Below are positions 49,736 through 60,590 of a DNA stretch of 64,000 nt, piece after piece; the stretch's first letter is position 1, and each line of letters opens with the position of its first letter. The notes below the pieces were generated by a model that was not told where the DNA came from, ran no database searches, and saw only the letters and a program-made list of their open reading frames with translations. This DNA comes from Chrysogorgia sp. JL179-B06 (lineage: Eukaryota; Cnidaria; Anthozoa; Scleralcyonacea; Chrysogorgiidae), in the NCBI GenBank assembly GCA_035772405.1, contig JAYKKM010000471.1, positions 168,501 through 232,500 of the forward strand. Direction: 5' to 3'. Both the position numbers and the translations under genes were made by a program.

Positions 49736-50976
49736 ATGAACGTCACGTCAGCTGAATTGAGTCCTGGTTTTAGACGAGCGACCATGGGCGTCATAAGAGG
49801 GGTGAGAACGCAGCATGTGATCACGTTGAACCCTAATAAAGTCAGTCCTGGTGAGGAACTTTACATTGATGTACCGAAGCTCAAGGTTAGTAGCTGTTTG
49901 GTGCCTGGATCGCTAGGTCTAGTGTTCGACTTTAAGAATGCGAATGACAAAAGTTGGTTCTTGAACAATGTGAGCAAGTTACTTTGTGAGAAGCTTGTTG
50001 TGAGACTAGCTGGGGAAACTGCATGTATGACAACAATGGGGAAAATTACACTGGTGTCTATCGCGACCTTTGGGAAAGTGCTACTGCGCGAGACCAAATG
50101 ATTGACTATGGTGTTGGTTCTGAGAACTTGAGAAAGCTAATTTCTAAGGACGACAGTGGTGCGACAAGTGGAAACGTTGCTAAAGTTAGTGATGCATTGA
50201 TGTTTGGTGTGATTGGAACGAAACAGCGGATTAAGCTCGGCAAGATCATGAATGACCACGGGTTGTACGCTCCTTTTAGCATGAACAACAACTTGCAGTA
50301 TGTGATCACACTCCCAAAGGCCACAGACATCATGGTGGCGCAAACTAATGAGAGTATGGGTGGATACACTCTGGAGAACCTCGAGCTTGAGTATGAAACG
50401 ATCGATAACCAGGAGCTCTCTGATGAAATAGCGTCAGGCTATGCAAGTGGTCGTAGTTTGTCGTATGAGCACGTCACGTTGATGAAAACCACTGAATGGG
50501 ACAAAGGCACGACCATTGTGAACGAGAATGTTAATCTTCCAAGAAAAAGCATGAAGGCAATTGTGTTGCTTTTCACGAATAAGGTGCGAACAGACAGTGA
50601 GGAGTTTCTCTACCCAAATATTGAGAGTGTTAGAGTCACAATTGAAGGTGTGCCAAATAGTGTGTACTCACAAGGCATTCCAAAGTCGAAGTTCTACGCA
50701 GAGGCGAAACGACTGTTTGGGTTGGGTGAAGAACACGCTCAGTTCATGACCATACAGAAGTTCTATAAAGATGGTTTTGCGTTAGTCATTGACTTGAGGA
50801 GCGTTCAAGATAATTACAACGTCGCCACTGGTAAAAAAATTGTGAACACACAATCCGGTGTGCTTCTTGAGATCACTAAGAAAGCGACGACCGCAAATGT
50901 CATGTGCAGGGTGTTTGTGATGAGTGACGGATTAGTCAACTTCATGAACAATGGGCTGCAATCAATCCAGTATTAA
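49736..50976 (+). pseudogene. MCP: Major capsid protein (double jelly-roll), frame-shifted
   Basis: The first frame is 49736-50101 (ATG at 49736, RTQHVITLNPNKVSPGEELY) and the second ends at 50976. The protein switches frame at about 50018-50030, next to the words ATGTATGAC. The second frame has YTLENLELEYETIDNQELSD, VRVTIEGVPNSVYSQGIPKS, KFYAEAKRLFG and AFVLVID-like strands, which I recognise as the conserved major capsid protein of animal Polintons. The total length of about 410 residues is within family range. It would form the icosahedral shell; the frame break should abolish it unless a programmed shift occurs, for which I see no classic slippery site. Confidence 0.85.
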
Positions 50977-50991
50977 ATCAAACGTAATTTA

Positions 50992-51609
50992 ATGGAAACT
51001 CCGTTTAATGCGTTAATTGTTGGGATGACAGCTTGTGGTAAGACACATTATTTGCTCAACACATTGGAATCTGAGTATCGTAGCAAATTTGACTACATTG
51101 TGTTGATTTGCCCTACTTTCGAGTGGAACAAAGCGTATCAAGATTGGAAATATGTACGTGACCCTGATGTGTTAGCAATAGACTGTGCACAAGACAATGT
51201 CGACGCTGTTCTCAAGTGTGTAACGAACACTTTTAAAGGCACTAACACTCTGATTGTGTTGGACGACTGTGCAAGTGGGCAGGACGTCAAGAATAGGACT
51301 AGTCAATTGGTCAACTTGGCTTTTAGTGCGCGACATTTTATGTTGAGCGTTATTGTCATCACACAACAACTGACGTCGATCGCAAAACCGTACAGAGAAA
51401 ACATTAGTAAGCTCATTTGCTTTTACTGTCCGAGCAGAAGTGATATGAAGGTTGTTATTGACGATTACCTTGGACACATTAGCAAAGAAGAAGCGTCGAC
51501 GATTGTGACCGCATTAAAAAATCATAAGTACGCTAGACTCGAAATCTCACTGCGCTATCCATACAGTCACGAAGTTGTTATTTCCGCAATAAAATATGGG
51601 TATAAGTAA
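50992..51609 (+). CDS. ATP: Genome-packaging ATPase (FtsK/HerA, A32-like)
   Basis: ATG at 50992, 205 residues, 15 bp after the capsid stop. Walker A is VGMTACGKTHYLLN (residues 11-24), Walker B NTLIVLDDCAS (about 83-93), and the sensor-like segment is RHFMLSVIVITQQLTS. The C-terminal LICFYCPSRSDMKVVIDDYL is typical. It pumps DNA into preformed capsids. The frame is intact. Its last codons overlap the start of the next gene by 14 bp. Confidence 0.93.
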   Translation: METPFNALIVGMTACGKTHYLLNTLESEYRSKFDYIVLICPTFEWNKAYQDWKYVRDPDVLAIDCAQDNVDAVLKCVTNTFKGTNTLIVLDDCASGQDVKNRTSQLVNLAFSARHFMLSVIVITQQLTSIAKPYRENISKLICFYCPSRSDMKVVIDDYLGHISKEEASTIVTALKNHKYARLEISLRYPYSHEVVISAIKYGYK

Positions 51610-52114
51610 TAACGTGATGGTGAAACGCAAAAGTGAAGAAACCCCCACGATTGAGGAATTAGTTGAGGATACTCAAGCCGCTGGTACTTCAACTGTGGAA
51701 GACGACATTGACGCTAAAAGAGCTGAACTTATTAGACTGTCTGGCGATGGTGTGGTAAGCCAATCTGAAGCGTACATTAAAAAAGCGTCTGCAAAGGTTA
51801 TCGACAAGATATGGCGCCAATACGAGTTGAAGAGAATGGAAATTGCAAACGCTTTTCTCACTGACTTACTAATCAGCAAATTCGCTAGCTTACTAGATGG
51901 GTTGAACGCTATTGAGAACCCTGACGAACTAAATGACGAGTTGCAAAAAGACCCGTTACTAAAGAAAGACGTTGAGAGCATTGTCGCGGTTGTGACACCG
52001 TACGTGCCTTTCTTAGGCTTGTTGTCGGGGGGAATCACAACGTCGAAATATGTGTACGATCACCATTTTAGAAGTGAGGTGACAAACACTGAAAATAGTG
52101 AACAAACGGACTAA
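51596..52114 (+). CDS. Conserved Polinton protein with hydrophobic C-terminus ending in the TIR
   Basis: Start at ATG 51596 (MGISNNVMVKRKSEETPTIE) or 51617; the first would overlap the ATPase gene by 14 bp and give an N-myristoylation-like MG start. About 165-172 residues, helical (KVIDKIWRQYELKRMEIANA, FLTDLLISKFASLLDGLNAI) with a hydrophobic end VVTPYVPFLGLLSGGITTSK. The final TNTENSEQTD lies in the right TIR and equals the PolB C-terminus. Function unknown; commonly found beside the ATPase. Confidence 0.75.
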   Translation: MGISNNVMVKRKSEETPTIEELVEDTQAAGTSTVEDDIDAKRAELIRLSGDGVVSQSEAYIKKASAKVIDKIWRQYELKRMEIANAFLTDLLISKFASLLDGLNAIENPDELNDELQKDPLLKKDVESIVAVVTPYVPFLGLLSGGITTSKYVYDHHFRSEVTNTENSEQTD

Positions 52115-52164
52115 TTCGCGAAACAACCGGCCACCTGTTAGTATGCAAATTAGTCAATGTTGTT

Positions 52165-52290
52165 AACCAATCAAAAGAGCGCCATTTTGCTATCCATTTG
52201 GGTACTTGTTTGGATAAAACATTTGTTGTGGACGCTGGTGTGAATTGACCAATCAAAAGAGCGCCATTTCGCTATCCATTTGGATAAACA
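52165..52290. repeat. Direct repeat with CCAAT box in the right TIR
   Basis: ACCAATCAAAAGAGCGCCAT and TTTxGCTATCCATTTGG occur twice, about 81 bp apart. CCAAT and GCGCCATTTT words could be promoter elements, but no gene reads away from them. The left TIR lacks them. Confidence 0.6.
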
Positions 52291-52293
52291 CCA

Positions 52294-52325
52294 CCACTAG
52301 AATCGAAATCTAGTGGTTTTTTTTT
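52294..52325 (+). terminator. Hairpin followed by T9 (terminator-like)
   Basis: CCACTAGA, a 7-base loop ATCGAAA, TCTAGTGG, then nine T. The stem is perfect (8 bp). In an animal genome this could end a Pol III transcript, or be a chance structure. It lies 180 bp beyond the last gene stop. Confidence 0.45.
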
Positions 52326-52664
52326 CGCGCGTGAATTGAGACAACAGCAGAACGCGTCGGTCGTAGTTTGTCAAACAAAAAATGCGAAAATGACGAAACG
52401 ACACTTTCTATTTTTAAACATGCGAAAATGTTGAAGCGACACTTTCTATTTTTAAATATGTGAAAATGTTGAAACGACACTTTCTATTTTTTAAAAAATA
52501 GAAAATGACGAAGCGACACATTCTATTTTTAAAATATGACTGAAATAACACCAAATTTAGCGAAAATCGTGATTTGGTATATTTGATTTGGTGAGTCTCG
52601 CGCGTGTTTGACATCAATTGAGTAGAAAACGTGAGGGGTGTCTAGCTTGATTAAGGATTGCCAT

Positions 52665-52832
52665 AGTAGTATAGAAGGTAGGGCTGCGAGCTTATTTGAC
52701 TTCAACCGTAAATATAATACCAAAACATCGCCAATTTTGTCGAGTCGCGACTTGGCACAAATTTGGTGATGTTTTGGTATTATATTTACGGTTGAAGTCG
52801 AATGGGCTCGCAGCCCTACCTTCTATACTACT
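52665..52832. repeat. 168-bp terminal palindrome, right
   Basis: Same structure as 36304-36471. As reverse complement it differs from the left copy at one position (GTCGAATAAG against GTCAAATAAG), with the mismatch loop in the same arm. Confidence 0.95.
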
Positions 52833-52838
52833 TCGCAG
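52833..52838. repeat. Polinton target-site duplication, right (TCGCAG)
   Basis: Identical to 36298-36303. Confidence 0.95.
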
Positions 52839-53255
52839 GGTGATTCATGACCTCGAATACGCGATGATGACACTGTTTGGTCACGCATGAATGTCGCAAT
52901 CATCTGAAATTACTGCGAGTTACGGAAGAAATAGTCAATGACGGCCGGATTGATTGTTGTTTTGATACGATTTAGAGCTGTTATATTCATGTATAACACT
53001 ATGTATATATTTACGTACCGGAACATTCTGTATGAGATAACAAATTGCTCCATCCCTCGACACTGCAAAATCTTTCTTCCTATTGCTTGACCGATGCAGC
53101 ATCAACACAAGTACATATAATGCACAAAGATCATCTATATATATACAACCAGAAATTAACAATTAATTATAAGTATTATACTTACTAATTACTTAATTAC
53201 TTTGGTCGGGTTTTACCTCGAAATAATTATAAATATCTTTCCATATAAGTTCTCA
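52839..53255. other. Host flank, nothing identified
   Basis: Only short ORFs with no motif. Confidence 0.35.
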
Positions 53256-53400
53256 AAATTACAACGACAACAACAACGACGACGACAGCAATAACAACAG
53301 GAATAACAACAACAATAACTATGATGACTTCGAACAACAAAAACGACGAAAGCAACGACAACGACAACAACGACAACAGCAACAACGAATATAACACATA
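53256..53400. repeat. Trinucleotide-like ACA/ACG repeat
   Basis: Imperfect AACAACGAC and ATAACAACA units. The apparent poly-Val/poly-Cys ORFs on the minus strand are products of this repeat. Confidence 0.8.
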
Positions 53401-53739
53401 ATAACAATGAGTAACTCCATCAGTTGTTCACTGTACATATTCTCTCTGGAAGCCCTTAAATTGTTATGCAATTGTATAATTTCTATATTAAATATGTAAT
53501 AATGATGTAACCATACATTAAACTCTGCACGAGTAAACCCACTGCAAATCATGAGCATATAAGGAACGTATAAACTTATCATTTCCTTGGTAGTTGCTTA
53601 TGAGTTGCAGGACAGCTGGATAATCCTTCTTGCCCAAAGCAATTAAACGTATCATAGTGATTATAAACTATATTATAGACTATATATATATAATTTAATT
53701 ATAAATATCAAAGCCTGGCATATTATTTTCATAAAAGCC

Positions 53740-54340
<601 letters not shown>

Positions 54341-54414
54341 ATATATATATATGTGTGTGTGTTCTATAGTTGCGCAATGTCTCGAATCTTGGAGAAAATA
54401 CTGTTAAAACATAC

Positions 54415-56447
54415 CATTTCTGGCATATCCTTAAATCGCGGATATTCTTCGACGATATTGGTTATACTTAGATTATTCGTCTTAATAACATTGCGTCTGT
54501 AATCGTGGGTTTGTTTGAAATAATCAATGTTGGTTGGGTTTTTTCCGTAGCTCGGTGCCGTGTATTTCATCCAAGAGATCTATAATTAATAGAAAATGAT
54601 CTATAATTAATAGAAAATGAAATCAAAGATAAGTTCTGAACGGCCGTAAAAAAACGAACAAGATTAAAAACCAAAAGCCGGGCATAGGAAATATTATCAT
54701 TGTGCATTTCCTCCTTCAAAATGGTGTGGCTCAATTATTTAGCTAGAGCATTGAGTGAGCAAAAAACATTTTATCTTATGCAAGATTTTATCGAGTAATT
54801 TAAATAGTAATGTTGCAAGCGAAGATTTTCCAGAATTTTATAATTATAATTTAGGGATGTTCATAAAGGCTAGAATATGTTTTTGCCGAGATCCTGCGCT
54901 GATCATGAGTCGAATCATTTGTAAAAATAGTTTTCGTTTGCATGATATGTTCTTCCAATACATTAGGCGAGATCTCGCTATTGCATGCATGACTTACCCG
55001 AGATCCTGCTAATGAAGGAAATATTTCATGTTAACACACTCAAGAGCCTTGGCCCTCGTAGGAGGGTTGGTAAATACATTATAAAGAGTTTTTCTTTGTT
55101 CTTGAATTTTGGCGCTAAAATGCGCGCTATGGTCAGGCTAGAAAATGCGGGCTGACCCCAGCTGACCCTATAAAAAAATCACGTGATAATTAACACGCCG
55201 TAAATTCCGTAATGGCAACAAATTTCCAATTGCTTTTTCTGTGCGAGCCGCGAGGTTCTGTACAGTTAAGTTTATTTATTCAGGAATTACATGGCATTAT
55301 ATTGCACATTGTACTGAAATGGGATATATGTGGCCTAAGAGTAAAGGAGGACTGCACAAGAAAAGGTAAGATTGAATTTAAACTGTTTAGCTCTTTATAT
55401 CCTTCAAACATCGAACTTCACATGAGCCATACTTATAAATGCAAATGAGGTAGTCTTATATTTAGCTCATTTGCTGTTTGAACACACTTATCAATTTATT
55501 GAACTTATCAATTTATTGATTGTTATATGTATCACGGATTCGGCGATTCCAAGTTTCCAACGATGAACGTTTTTAATATTTGCTCAGTTTGAATTACTAA
55601 TAATCCTTTAACCGGATACAGATTTTATAACAATAAGTTTTTTAACAATATCATATTAAGTTATAATGCATTGCATATAATGGATGAGGCTAGCTGGACA
55701 AGCCATAGAAGCCTGCTGGTGATAATTGTGATGTTAACTCAAATCTATGACAGACTATGTACCTTTTCTTTCAAATCTTGGGAAAGAACTGCGACTTCTT
55801 GTTCTTGCTCGATGTCCGGTGCATTAATAATGGGAGAAGTAATTGTCTTTTCTGTAGAACATTTCTTTCTACGTCGGCCTTCCTCAGCAGAGCTGGCCTT
55901 GCTGTCCTAATACTTTTCAACCGATACTCAATGAACCCATGACCATTGTCATAAAAATGCTCCTAAATTAGAGATATGTCGATTAATATAGTCAGCATGT
56001 TAAATTCTAATTCTACAAGTACTATTATTATGGACTATTATTATGGTAGATATGTTTGGGACATCATGCATCATTTATCACATTTAAGTATGATTATCAT
56101 TTACATGTCCTTTCATCCCAGGAGTGTTATCCCTGCTTGAAGGATACACGCTGGCGATATCTTTTGCCAATATTGTTTTTTTGTTCTGATGTTGGGTATC
56201 TACAAAAGGAAAAATATATCATTAAATGAATATGAATTTTATTGTATTTTATACAGTATTACTGACAATACCAAAACCTCTTTGTTAAATACTGTACTTA
56301 CAGACCACATATTTCCACTAAGTGTGCAACAGAAATTTTTATTAATGCACGTCTTTGTTGGCTCGACAGGATGCCACCTCCATCCAGGTGTTTGTCAATT
56401 TTCAGGCCCTCTGGATGATGTATCATTGCTTCTTTTACATTTAAGTT
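54415..56447 (-). pseudogene. Decaying multi-exon host-type gene (unnamed repeated family)
   Basis: Four exons on the minus strand. 56447-56302 has acceptor TTTGTAG and donor GTAAGT (EGLKIDKHLDGGGILSSQQR, RALIKISVAHLVEICG). 56199-56105 has acceptor TTTTGTAG and donor GTAAAT, starting YPTSEQK and ending VYPSSRDNTPGMKGH in another frame because of a seven-A run. 55962-55763 has acceptor ATTTAG and donor GTACAT (EHFYDNGHGFIEYRLKSIR; its second half DIEQEQEVAVLSQDLKEK is in a shifted frame). 54579-54415 has acceptor ATTATAG and donor GTATGT (WMKYTAPSYGKNP, LSITNIVEEYPRFKDMPEM). Splice phases agree, and I recognise the pattern as a multicopy animal gene family of unknown function. Two frame breaks argue for a pseudogene. 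Confidence 0.6.
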
Positions 56448-56819
56448 CTACAAAATAATATATATGAACATTATTGAGTAAGATTGCCGTTGATTGAATT
56501 TAATTTACAGTAAAACTGGTTTACAATAATACTAAATAGAAAACATACAATTTTAGCATTAAGCGTGAATAGTTCAAATTTTCTTTTCCGATTTTGTTAT
56601 ATACCACTTGTGCTATTAGTATCGGTTTTATGTGTCTCAGGCTGTTCTTACAACAATAAGATTAAGCATATCAATTTTGTTTCTTGAATACATGAAAAAA
56701 TAGCTTCTAAATTCATCAAATTAACATCCAGTATGTCTATTTCTATTTCCACTTTTGCCCATTTCTTTCAACGTTCTCATGAACAACACTTACTGGGTCA
56801 CAACTTAACAGCAATATAG

Positions 56820-57411
56820 ATGTTTAGTCGAATATCATCGGCTTTGTCCAAAAATTCTGCCACGACACTGTTTGGACTACACAAGGTCATCCGCGAGTCG
56901 TTCAGCCCTGAACCAGTTACTGTAGATATGGCTAACATATGGGACATAAAATCCTGGATGACTCCATTTCTACCGAGTCTAAAACACCACTCGCGACACC
57001 ATGCATTTCGGTTCAAAAAATCATCAGACGAACAAGTCCAAATGAGTTACAGAAACTGGTCGAAATCTGGACGCAAGGAGTGGAAACCGTCAAAACCTTT
57101 GCAGATTCTCGAAAAAATGCCAGAAGATGTACCGAACATATTGAGACCAGATTTCAAGAAATGCCCCACGATTGAACAGCTGCAAAGTGGTCTCCAGCAG
57201 ATCAGTGTTCGGCTAAGACCAGAGGAAATAAAATGGTGGGACCAATTTATTGATGGAGAAGCAACAGCGGTCAAATTGGAACAGTGTATCAGAAGAAGAA
57301 TTGATCAAGGCAGGTTAAAAAAATCAGTTCTCTTTGGCCGAGTTGAAGTATTTGGAGGAATCAGTTGATGATGGGGAAGATGATGACGAAGCAACGCGCA
57401 AAATAATGAGC
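56820..57411 (+). CDS. Unidentified ORF, acidic tail in another frame
   Basis: A 182-codon frame (56820-57368) reads LFGLHKVIRESFSPEPVTVD, MANIWDIKSWMTPFLPSLKH, KMPEDVPNILRPDFKKCPTI, SVRLRPEEIKWWDQFIDGEA and so on, with composition like a real protein. After about 57330 the frame that continues as an acidic end (SVDDGEDDDEATRKIMSEI, stop 57410) is shifted by one, so the copy seems broken. No intron is visible. It stops just before a TA microsatellite. It could be a transposon-associated or retrocopied protein; I do not recognise it. Confidence 0.5.
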
Positions 57412-57422
57412 GAGATCTAGAC

Positions 57423-57484
<62 letters not shown>
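57423..57484. repeat. (TA)n microsatellite
   Basis: About 31 TA units. Confidence 0.95.
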
Positions 57485-57488
<4 letters not shown>

Positions 57489-58456
57489 TGTATATATTTG
57501 TTTTATGCATATATTTCTATATCTTTGATGTTTAGTTTTCATGATTTATTCGCCTATACACCATTTTTCCAAGGCAATAAACCAATAAAGCGAATAGATA
57601 ACATTTCCTTTGGGACTATCAGCGGTTCTTTCCGGTCATTTCCGCAACGCAATTCAACACTCGCTTTCTTTTCTGCAGTACATGACTGCACAGTCTGCAC
57701 GATCAGTTTGAACCTAATTGTGTGAAACTTTACTATGTAAAAAACGAACACCAATGGATAAGAAATTCTTACAAATAACCTGGTGTGGATCATAATGGGT
57801 ATCACTTGGTGTGGATCAACACCGACGTTGCGCGCAGTAACAATATTGAGAGAGCTTCGTCTATGAGTATGGTAAGTTGATTTTTATTTATTTTCTACTC
57901 TGTGCTTTATACGACACAACTTCAGCCTGTGACAATAAGAGCTTAGTAGAATATATTACAACTACTATATTACCAATAGTTTATCGAGACATCGGGTTAG
58001 CAAGATTTACTAAGTTTTGGTCATTATGTTTCCCGTCAATTCGCACATGTCGCGCGAAATAATAGGAATTACGTGGAGGGAAAAAGTAATTAGTGAATTG
58101 CGCTCGGTTGCAAGAGGCAACAGGACATCAATTTAAATTATTTCGATTTTGTGCACTCGTTAATAAATTGCTTAGCTAAGGCTAAACTATCGTACTCAGT
58201 TTTAAGAATAGAACTTTCACAAAAAAATTCTGAACATAAGTACGTATATTTGAAACTCATCAGCAAATATTTAGCACGGCTGATTTGTTTGAGAAATAAA
58301 AAATAATTTTGCGAAATACGAGCAACTGAAGCAACTAGTATCTGAACTTCGAAACAAATAATATCCAACAACAGATGGTAGGTTTGTCTTGAAGTAATCT
58401 TTCGTTAGTTCTCACTCAACATTCCATTCATATTTAATCAGTTCAAACTAAAAACT
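57485..58456. other. Intergenic sequence, nothing identified
   Basis: Short ORFs without motif; AT-rich. Confidence 0.35.
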
Positions 58457-58693
58457 CAGGGCCTTTTCACATGGTACCAGTAATAAGATGGCCAGCGAGA
58501 TATTTATCAACCCAGTTTCAAATGCCGCACTAGTCCATCCCGGTAGCCGGTATAAACCGTTCATATGGAAAATCATGGTAAAATGTTCATCTAGATTGAT
58601 GAAGATCTTGGTAGCATCCACCGAGATCATCGCCAAGTGGGCCAGAACACTTTCCTTAACCGGCCGGTGTCCTTGTGTATGAAAAGGCCCTCA
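58457..58693. mobile_element. About 235-bp MITE with GGGCCTTTTCA ends
   Basis: The left end CTCAGGGCCTTTTCACATG is the inverse of the right end TGTATGAAAAGGCCCTCAG. The core GGGCCTTTTCA suggests a hAT-like origin. The exact duplication is unclear because the flanks share CTCAG. The ORFs read across it on both strands are not genes. Confidence 0.6.
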
Positions 58694-60590
58694 GTTCCCT
58701 CAGTCTTGTTAAAATTAGTTTACTGCAAAGAAAGTCACTGACAAAACATAGATATCTGCTTTCATACTTATGTCATTGTATGTGTAAATCAGATGAGACA
58801 TGGAATTTTTCCATGCAGACGGCGCAAAATCGGATAGAAATTTAATCTGATTTTGATAGGAAGAACAGATGATTGATGGAATCAAACCAGAAACATCCTT
58901 GATAGTAAAATTAAATAGTGATCATCTTATTGGTCACTGAGTGAAACAATTTCATTTACCTTATAATTAATTGGTTGTTGCATGAAACTGTTTTTAGTTA
59001 TAAGCCATGGAAAGGCCATTTCTCACTAATGCTAAACCAAAAATACCCCATTCTTTATAAGCAAAATTGTGAGTATTTCTCTTTTACTGTTTTTCTTTCA
59101 TATTTTATTCATCCGCCTTTTGCATTTATCGCAAAAAAAACCACTATGAGAACTGCGTTTTTATTGTGTATAGTATATTGTGTATAGTGTATAGTATATT
59201 AAGTTTCAGTTGTTATGTAGAATCCTCTCAATGTGTTAGATCTTCAAATCACATATGTAGCTTTAGGCCATTATATAATCAAATTAAGCTATCGACAAAT
59301 CAGGAAATAGTATGACAACTTATACGCCATGGAATTTGTTTGATGAAATACAGTCAGTTGTGAATTCTTTCAATTTTAAAGCAATTTGGTAAAACAAGAA
59401 ATAAATTATGATATGTTTTAGTGGTTGAAATAAATGTAAATTTTATAATATGAGAAGCAGAAATTGCAAAAGAGTGGTTCTTTGTATTTTTTGAAGATGA
59501 ACATAGATATAGTATCATATCGCAGGACTTTGTGAAGTGGGGAGACGATGAACAGTTGGCGGTTGGTGGGTAAAACATGGAAAGAAGATACACACGGGTA
59601 AACTTGTGAGCCAAGGTAGGTAGCCTTCTCTTCATGCGTTCTATTTCAGTGACTATCCAAGAAAGCACGTGGCAGCCTGAACTGTGAGTCTGTGGTTGCA
59701 CGGAACAACAAATAAAAAATCACGCTCGCGTGAACTGCGTATAGTTTGCGGCCCCGATTTACCTTTCGTGTTATACTAAACGTTGGAGATTTTATAGGCG
59801 ACATTTATTGGGAACATATCCACGTTCTGTAATAAAACAAGGATGCTGACTGAAACTCGCAAAATGGTCGTCTGAATGGTCGAACAATTTTTGTTTTTCT
59901 ACAAATTAAAATACGAGTCTAACTGGGCCTAATGCTTAGTGAAAATCATAAGTTTCTTAATATAGTTTTAAACATCACATGTGTAGCGAAAGCAGGACAG
60001 CCATGTTTCTGCTTAAAGTTTTAACTACGAAGCGCGCGGATCAGTTACATCTGCTGACATTCATGGTGTTGTGTTGTGTCTCTTATATATTACGCTTGAG
60101 GAATTCGAGGGTTTAAAAAACGTTCGGTTTACAACTTATAAAGTTTGTATATCTTCTATTTTCGTAAAATCTTTCAGAATATCGCCTTTAGTAACATAGC
60201 GTTTGGCTTAGAGTGAAAATATATGGCCCCTTATGGAATTTTACCAACGAAATTATTAAAAGTTGACAGCAAAATGAATGCGGCGTTCTTATATGTATCA
60301 AGTCGAGAGTCGAAACTAAAAAGTCGAGAATAAACTTCGAATTAAAAAATCCGTTAAATACCATTTAGACATGTTGCTTTATTCCAATCCTAGGCCAAGA
60401 TATATTTGTAAAAACACCAGATAAAAGATACTAGTAGCAGCTGGCCATTATGAAGTGCCGCTGGAATTCTATCAGACATTGACATTTCACAGATGCACGG
60501 AATTACTCCATAATATAGAGTATATACTCATGTTACTTTTGGACTTTTGTTATCACTAATGGTTTTAAATTCGAAAATTATTCTCGACTT
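58694..60590. other. AT-rich intergenic sequence, nothing identified
   Basis: No ORF with a recognisable motif and no repeat family recognised. Confidence 0.35.

Larger units (their letters stand above)
36304..52832. mobile_element. Complete Polinton/Maverick (16,529 bp)
   Basis: Both ends are AGTAGTATAGAAGG in inverted orientation, with long terminal inverted repeats, a 6-bp TCGCAG duplication, and the diagnostic gene set: protein-primed PolB, RVE-type integrase, packaging ATPase and major capsid protein. Leftward blocks are 36985-42259 and 43766-46643; rightward blocks are 42387-43686 and 46624-52114. The G+C content is visibly higher than the host flanks. PolB, integrase, capsid and the 129-codon membrane protein have frame breaks, and no adenain-type protease is found, so it is probably defective despite near-identical ends. 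Confidence 0.97.
52073..52832. repeat. Right terminal inverted repeat of the Polinton
   Basis: The inner boundary lies in the coding end of the 172-codon gene. The outer 168 bp (52665-52832) form the terminal palindrome. The middle differs from the left TIR: it has a duplicated GACCAATCAAAAGAGCGCCA unit (52168 and 52248), a hairpin-T-run (52294-52325) and fewer 50-bp repeats. An ATGCAAAT octamer is at about 52143. Confidence 0.9.

Noticed and set aside
50015..50035. Programmed frameshift in the capsid gene
   Set aside because: No X-XXY-YYZ heptamer or clear downstream stem at the switch point; a simple indel or assembly error is more likely.
53213..53407. Poly-Val and Cys-rich ORFs
   Set aside because: Product of an ACA/ACG trinucleotide repeat.
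58448..58682. Opposing ORFs of about 62-64 codons
   Set aside because: They are the two strands of a MITE.
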